Shown: one piece after another, positions 63,854 through 64,000 of the stretch
How the letters are laid out: every line of letters begins with the position of its first letter
Position numbering within the stretch: position 1 is the first letter of the stretch
DNA from: Symsagittifera roscoffensis
Taxonomy: Eukaryota > Xenacoelomorpha > Acoela > Convolutidae
Assembly: GCF_963678635.1 (NCBI RefSeq)
Contig: NC_087070.1
Location: 36,891,109 to 36,955,108, forward strand
Reading direction: 5' to 3'
DNA length: 64,000 nt
Program-made: the position numbers and the translations under genes
The notes under the pieces: generated by a model
What the model saw: only the letters and a program-made list of their open reading frames with translations
What the model was told of the DNA's origin: nothing
Database searches by the model: none

Positions 63854-64000
63854 TCAAATAACTTGGCTTGTAGCACTGTATGACATGTAGACAGAAGCGC
63901 CAGCTAAATTTATGAGAGATGTTATGAGAAACACTGTCTTCCATTGGCCAGTGTACTCTACTATTGTGGCTGTCACTGGACCAGCTGTAATTCCCGGAAT
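63854..64000 (-). CDS. SLC17-family transporter exon (sialin/VGLUT-like), partial
   Basis: SLC17 proteins are 12-helix MFS organic-anion transporters of plasma, lysosomal or synaptic vesicle membranes. The minus strand reads IPGITAGPVTATIV, TGQWKTVFLITSLINLAGAS and VYMSYSATSQ, fitting helices 11-12 of the family (GTIPGMVGPVIA...EWQTVFYIAAAINVFGAIF in sialin). The frame stays open to the window edge and stops at TGA 63,854-63,856; a donor GTTATT after SATSQ would instead lead to a last exon with the usual E-x-Q-x-W. Start and rest of the gene are beyond the window, and damage cannot be excluded. Confidence 0.6.
   Translation of the reverse strand: MPGITAGPVTATIVEYTGQWKTVFLITSLINLAGASVYMSYSATSQVI

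Noticed and set aside
38701-64000. CRISPR array or prokaryotic insertion
   Set aside because: The tandem repeats have no regular unique spacers of constant length, and all recognisable coding pieces are eukaryotic.

Overview
The window is animal (metazoan) genomic DNA: AT-rich, intron-dense, with GT-AG introns of about 0.1-5 kb and many non-autonomous transposons. No rRNA, CRISPR array, operon or bacterial gene is visible. The first 38.7 kb hold one plus-strand gene, a DSCAM-family neuronal cell-adhesion receptor, entered in the middle of its first Ig domain. I placed 32 exons (63 to 38,557). Their phases agree at every junction and they sum to 6,840 bases, 2,279 codons plus a TAA stop. The product has the DSCAM layout: Ig1-9, FN3 1-4, Ig10, FN3 5-6, one membrane helix and a cytoplasmic tail of about 600 residues. 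A poly(A) signal follows 138 bases after the stop. I saw no arrays of alternative Ig exons like those of arthropod Dscam1. The clade cannot be fixed from this sequence; a non-arthropod invertebrate is the best guess.

The DSCAM introns are loaded with mobile DNA. One family is a roughly 400-430 bp hAT-type MITE (CAG...CTG ends); three copies have perfect 8-bp target duplications and one of these sits inside an older copy of the same family. A second group of repeats begins with TTGTTCCGAC and a terminal hairpin whose stem sequence differs between subfamilies. There is also a 2.34 kb element with inverted repeats of about 530 bp, smaller inverted-repeat elements, and a 21-bp minisatellite carrying nine TCAAGGTCA sites. 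Intron 2 holds an unidentified coding-like stretch on the opposite strand.

From 38.7 to about 47 kb there is no intact gene. This part holds dead Ty3/Gypsy-like retrotransposon pieces (RNase H/connection, a tandemly duplicated RT, RNase H) and a fold-back element whose ends are arrays of short repeats.

From 47.8 to 62.4 kb lies a zone of segmental duplication: a 4.0 kb unit present twice, a 957-bp unit present twice in near-perfect tandem, and a 640-bp repeat. Scattered in it are broken pieces resembling Artemis/SNM1C (DCLRE1C, the metallo-beta-lactamase/beta-CASP DNA-repair nuclease): a plus-strand pseudogene at 47.8-48.9 kb, the N-terminal HxHxDH region on the minus strand in both 4-kb copies, and possible tail and middle pieces. 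A RING-like remnant lies on the edge of the duplication. The last 147 bases hold a minus-strand exon resembling the C-terminal membrane segments of SLC17 anion transporters, so another gene probably begins beyond the window.

All family names come from reading translations by eye against remembered family motifs; no search was run.
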